A stretch of 15,815 nt of DNA, taken from contig CAZUSU010000023.1 of NCBI GenBank assembly GCA_964623315.1, forward strand, positions 1-15,815. Reading direction: 5' to 3'. Under the pieces are notes generated by a model. It ran no database searches. It was given only the letters and a program-made list of their open reading frames with translations, and was not told the DNA's origin. This DNA comes from CAZUSU01 sp964623315. GTDB taxonomy: Bacteria; Patescibacteriota; Patescibacteriia; Magasanikbacterales; 2-02-FULL-50-9b. Positions 14,101 to 15,815 of this stretch are shown here, piece after piece; within the stretch, counting starts at the first letter, position 1; each line of letters begins with the position of its first letter. The position numbers and the translations under genes were made by a program.

Positions 14101-15815
14101 TTGGTCTGTTTCAGGGAATAAAGCCGGACCAGATGTCAAGGGATCAGGCGCATATTATTTTGGCGCTTGCCGCCGGTAAACCACTGGAGAAATTGAGCGC
14201 GGGTCACGGTCGTCCACAAGACCGACTCATGTGGGAGCGAACAGTAGAAAGCTGGTGGGGCGATCAGCAACCATTCAATCAGGTTCAGCTCGCGCGAGCC
14301 GCCGCAGAGCTCATTCGTGTAAATGAACTGCGAGAATCCATTGATCAGAACGCCATGCTTTTTGCTCGAAGGTTTCAGAGTATTCCCTTTGAACAGCGGG
14401 TGCAAATATATGGGCAACTCAAAGCAAGACAGCCATTGGCGCCCAATACCTACGTTGGCGAAAAAGAGCGCACAGCATTTGTGGATTACATAACAAATCA
14501 GTGGTACGCAAAATTACCTCCGGTGGAACGCGTCTTTTGGGATGAAGCGGTAGCACGACCAGCAACACTCATGCAACGGATGGAAAAATTATCTGACCAA
14601 GAAGAAGCGCAGCGATTAAAGATACAGCGAGTAAAACGGTCGCGCGGTACGTGGTTTGGTTTACGTGCTCCGGCTAAGCAATCACATGCAATGGCAGAAC
14701 TGATCCATCTGCAGGAGCAGTTACGCATTACCCAGCGCGAATTGGTTGGTGCGCGAACGAATGATTGGGTTTCTAAGCAAATAAAAGTTGCCTTTGAACA
14801 GCTTGATCGTGTGGCAAAGGGTACCGGCTGGGAAACCGGCGCAGTGGCAACGCTTAAACATCAACCGGTGGATGCGGGTAGAATTTCTGCGGCACTCATG
14901 GGTATTCCAGATACGGCGATTATTTCGCAACGCTCGCCGGCAATCTCCGCGGCAGTCGCCGCACTTTCTGGTACGTTGAACATTGGCGTTACACAGCCAG
15001 CAGGGGGTCACGCACCGCCCGCACCAGAGGCAGGAACGGTATTTGCATTGCAGGTGGCGCTCAATACGCAAATTATTCGATTGGCGCGTGCCGGCGTATC
15101 ACTGGAAACTGCATCAGGACCGAGCGGTGAACTATCATCTTTGCTCCTTGCCTACAAACGCGCCGTTGCAAGACAGGGTGAATCAGAAATAAATGCAGAA
15201 ACACTTTCCTCTACCTTTTGTGAACGTCAAATATCTGCCGCCAATCATGACCTTGCCATGCGATTACAAAAAGCGGTGCGCGTAAATATTTTTGCACAGC
15301 CGGCACGCGAGGCGCTAACGGGTTTGTTGTCCGGTATGATTGACGCCTTTTCGGTACGGCGCTATGAAAAGCACGCGTTAAAATTTCTCACCTCAAGCGA
15401 TGGTGAATCGGCTTTGCGGTATGAGCGACACGTCCAGCCACACGATACGCCGGAAGCCATGATAGATTTTTTTATCGGTAAATTTCATGGTGCACAAATG
15501 CGGGGGGCACAGCGTGAACGCGCCGTACGTCGATTTCTTACCCATGGCACGGTGCAAGATCCGCAAGGCACCTTTGGAACAAATTTTTTGGAAAAGGGTC
15601 GCTATACCGGTGCACTATTTGTGGGCGACGTTGCCGTGGGCGTTTTGGATAGCGCAGAACCATTTGGTTTTAGAATTGACATCAAACGCGCCGGCACGTT
15701 TCGCACCAATACCACGCATGTTGAGTTGAATAGCGAGGGCAAGCCGGAATGGTTGTTTGAACAGCAGGAAGGTGATCGCATAAAAGTGTGGCGTTTTACG
15801 AGCGCGGGCGATCCA
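11136..15815 (+). CDS. Giant cytoplasmic protein of unknown function (partial, runs off window)
   Basis: An open frame of 1560 codons from ATG 11136 with no stop to the window end, so the protein exceeds roughly 170 kDa. I recognise no domain. No signal peptide or membrane segment is seen, and only about six cysteines are present. Visible parts: a charged helical N-terminus (1-150); a region richer in beta-type sequence (140-420) holding two similar segments, FYVLDDGTR (241) and FYILPNGLR (314); a Glu/Lys/Arg-rich stretch likely to be coiled coil (484-540); a basic patch KKTSRKR (602-608); long helical sections (1050-1260); a Pro/Ala/Gly linker (1286-1301); and more beta-like sequence at the visible end. 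Codon use (AAA, TTT, ATT-rich) matches the neighbouring native genes. It begins three bases after the DUF5663-like gene without a Shine-Dalgarno site. Confidence 0.9.
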   Translation, partial: MVGEPPQIHGGESWESVVERLKPEINERADRLIEELNRLALAEDPKELIEKIKLYSFAHCNHDEIERHANLINQEELITLLARDTALGDFYDGMKKRADADPHSNSAQKFKIINDTWDGVNNLYDKKEALPQVGTVLLLPLKIDAQGTVSTTQQIGFSTGEMAAFYYELPRFPNQTKEAIQRSGNTLPLLFRVAEVSRMPFDDTFILEQFTVRLDMVGEFGEDTDLRIPIDFIAADAGKKFYVLDDGTRCKIPNRLWPLINSTNEGSNRLPEIKIRKHGGEWEVVDIIARDISIRRDKNIRTVAYVRSADDRAFYILPNGLRYEVLLTPETLQKIDAQTGHVLRGDKTDSGELPFVRVHFNGARGEYMVHRIAPHDYTEQMKSIREAMRFYALQPLVGKRALTPAQKKFIAGLNFNDTFGDISPDIGRALRKHMQEITGTNPHVVVVSSRIDAFRFGFPAFNKEENLQKIKAQIHPDSAATITLFQRVTEQSHELQSLFEERLQTEKSGRQLEREKLIKLHALHVRFFRNLGKLELRLNRPLRRHFFPSDMDGEMSIDLLKSAGGINSIVIPIIPNDAENMRRMLERAIHVDASHGSDISIKKTSRKRPIQFEDEPYTPQTILLDEDDGKTRFSAFAAVSDHLFEMGMIRERCAEPNADGAHALLIEFVSAIDAFRGPYDNREALTSIVAHWGTNIYGVAQALIKANRSDLITLFFATEGPAVLRQAYDDVAHLRPALVQGPSAYDAIMKRALVILATYDVKKFFHGKHKEVGEKASDAAARLHREAVNGFSWLKKNGFIVETEYGKTIIDIAQHRVIPKDESRNPYYTGKIPQLLRAYIFAPSDPDHRADACDVAVSYRIQEGDGLPVRIGTVNIAPWSKKKLPDIFLKNADGTPIGVVRKNGRFFVMNAFGEKLTSLAQLLGPLCSKKDGYLPKPHPHGSGELEKFLRYERGTHVNPFDELNRPPMGAVQIRGLMDHRQDAIKKNLLGLFQGIKPDQMSRDQAHIILALAAGKPLEKLSAGHGRPQDRLMWERTVESWWGDQQPFNQVQLARAAAELIRVNELRESIDQNAMLFARRFQSIPFEQRVQIYGQLKARQPLAPNTYVGEKERTAFVDYITNQWYAKLPPVERVFWDEAVARPATLMQRMEKLSDQEEAQRLKIQRVKRSRGTWFGLRAPAKQSHAMAELIHLQEQLRITQRELVGARTNDWVSKQIKVAFEQLDRVAKGTGWETGAVATLKHQPVDAGRISAALMGIPDTAIISQRSPAISAAVAALSGTLNIGVTQPAGGHAPPAPEAGTVFALQVALNTQIIRLARAGVSLETASGPSGELSSLLLAYKRAVARQGESEINAETLSSTFCERQISAANHDLAMRLQKAVRVNIFAQPAREALTGLLSGMIDAFSVRRYEKHALKFLTSSDGESALRYERHVQPHDTPEAMIDFFIGKFHGAQMRGAQRERAVRRFLTHGTVQDPQGTFGTNFLEKGRYTGALFVGDVAVGVLDSAEPFGFRIDIKRAGTFRTNTTHVELNSEGKPEWLFEQQEGDRIKVWRFTSAGDP

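Noticed and set aside
11405..14728. Many open frames on the minus strand and in other frames
   Set aside because: All lie within the giant 11136-15815 frame, have no recognisable content and no promoter or ribosome-binding context; they are antisense shadows.
1..15815. CRISPR array, insertion sequence or prophage
   Set aside because: No regularly spaced direct repeats, transposase, integrase, terminal repeats or phage structural genes were found.

Overview
The window looks like chromosomal DNA of a Patescibacteria/CPR-type bacterium. The reasons are the tightly packed small genes with 1-17 base gaps or ATGA overlaps, almost no Shine-Dalgarno sequences, promoters that sit directly on start codons, a short MurF lacking the usual N-terminal domain, a small DUF5663-like helical protein, and an unrecognised giant protein. 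The class within CPR cannot be fixed from sequence alone. TAG, TAA and TGA all act as ordinary gene ends, so the standard bacterial code applies.

Layout. 1-153 is non-coding with a promoter. 154-693 is a membrane-anchored thermonuclease-like nuclease. 739-1627 is a DoxX-like membrane protein followed by a PrxQ/BCP peroxiredoxin. 1628-1888 is a structured intergenic region with a perfect DnaA-box-like 9-mer, a short open frame and a terminator. 1889-5987 is a long same-strand run: Fe/Mn superoxide dismutase, a small unknown protein, an AhpC-type peroxiredoxin, a YprB-like exonuclease, MurF and an EEP-family hydrolase. 6100-6270 holds a tRNA-Glu(CTC) on the minus strand between two hairpins. 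6276-7954 is a divergent pair, a secreted HExxH metallopeptidase (minus) and an isopenicillin-N-synthase-like Fe(II)/2-oxoglutarate oxygenase (plus). These have strong Shine-Dalgarno sites and TTGACA promoters unlike the rest of the window, which suggests they were acquired. 8088-9890 is TypA/BipA, convergent with TsaE (minus, 9887-10324). 10372-15815 is a compact operon: a four-helix membrane protein, a DUF5663-like protein, and one uninterrupted reading frame of at least 1560 codons that runs off the window end.

The oxidative-stress genes form a logical chain: superoxide dismutase makes peroxide, two different peroxiredoxins remove it, and DoxX is a membrane partner often linked to redox defence.

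The two most striking observations are in-frame stop codons inside otherwise perfect conserved genes. A TAG replaces the near-invariant Trp of the SOD metal-binding motif DVWEHAYF, just before the last metal ligand. A TAA lies in MurF just before its conserved C-terminal KGS segment. In both, the same frame continues intact to a TGA that overlaps the next gene's ATG, so each gene was whole until recently, or is read through. Other points are a recurrent TGCTANNNT extended -10 element producing apparently leaderless mRNAs, a terminator hairpin that also carries the tRNA promoter, and the giant unknown protein.
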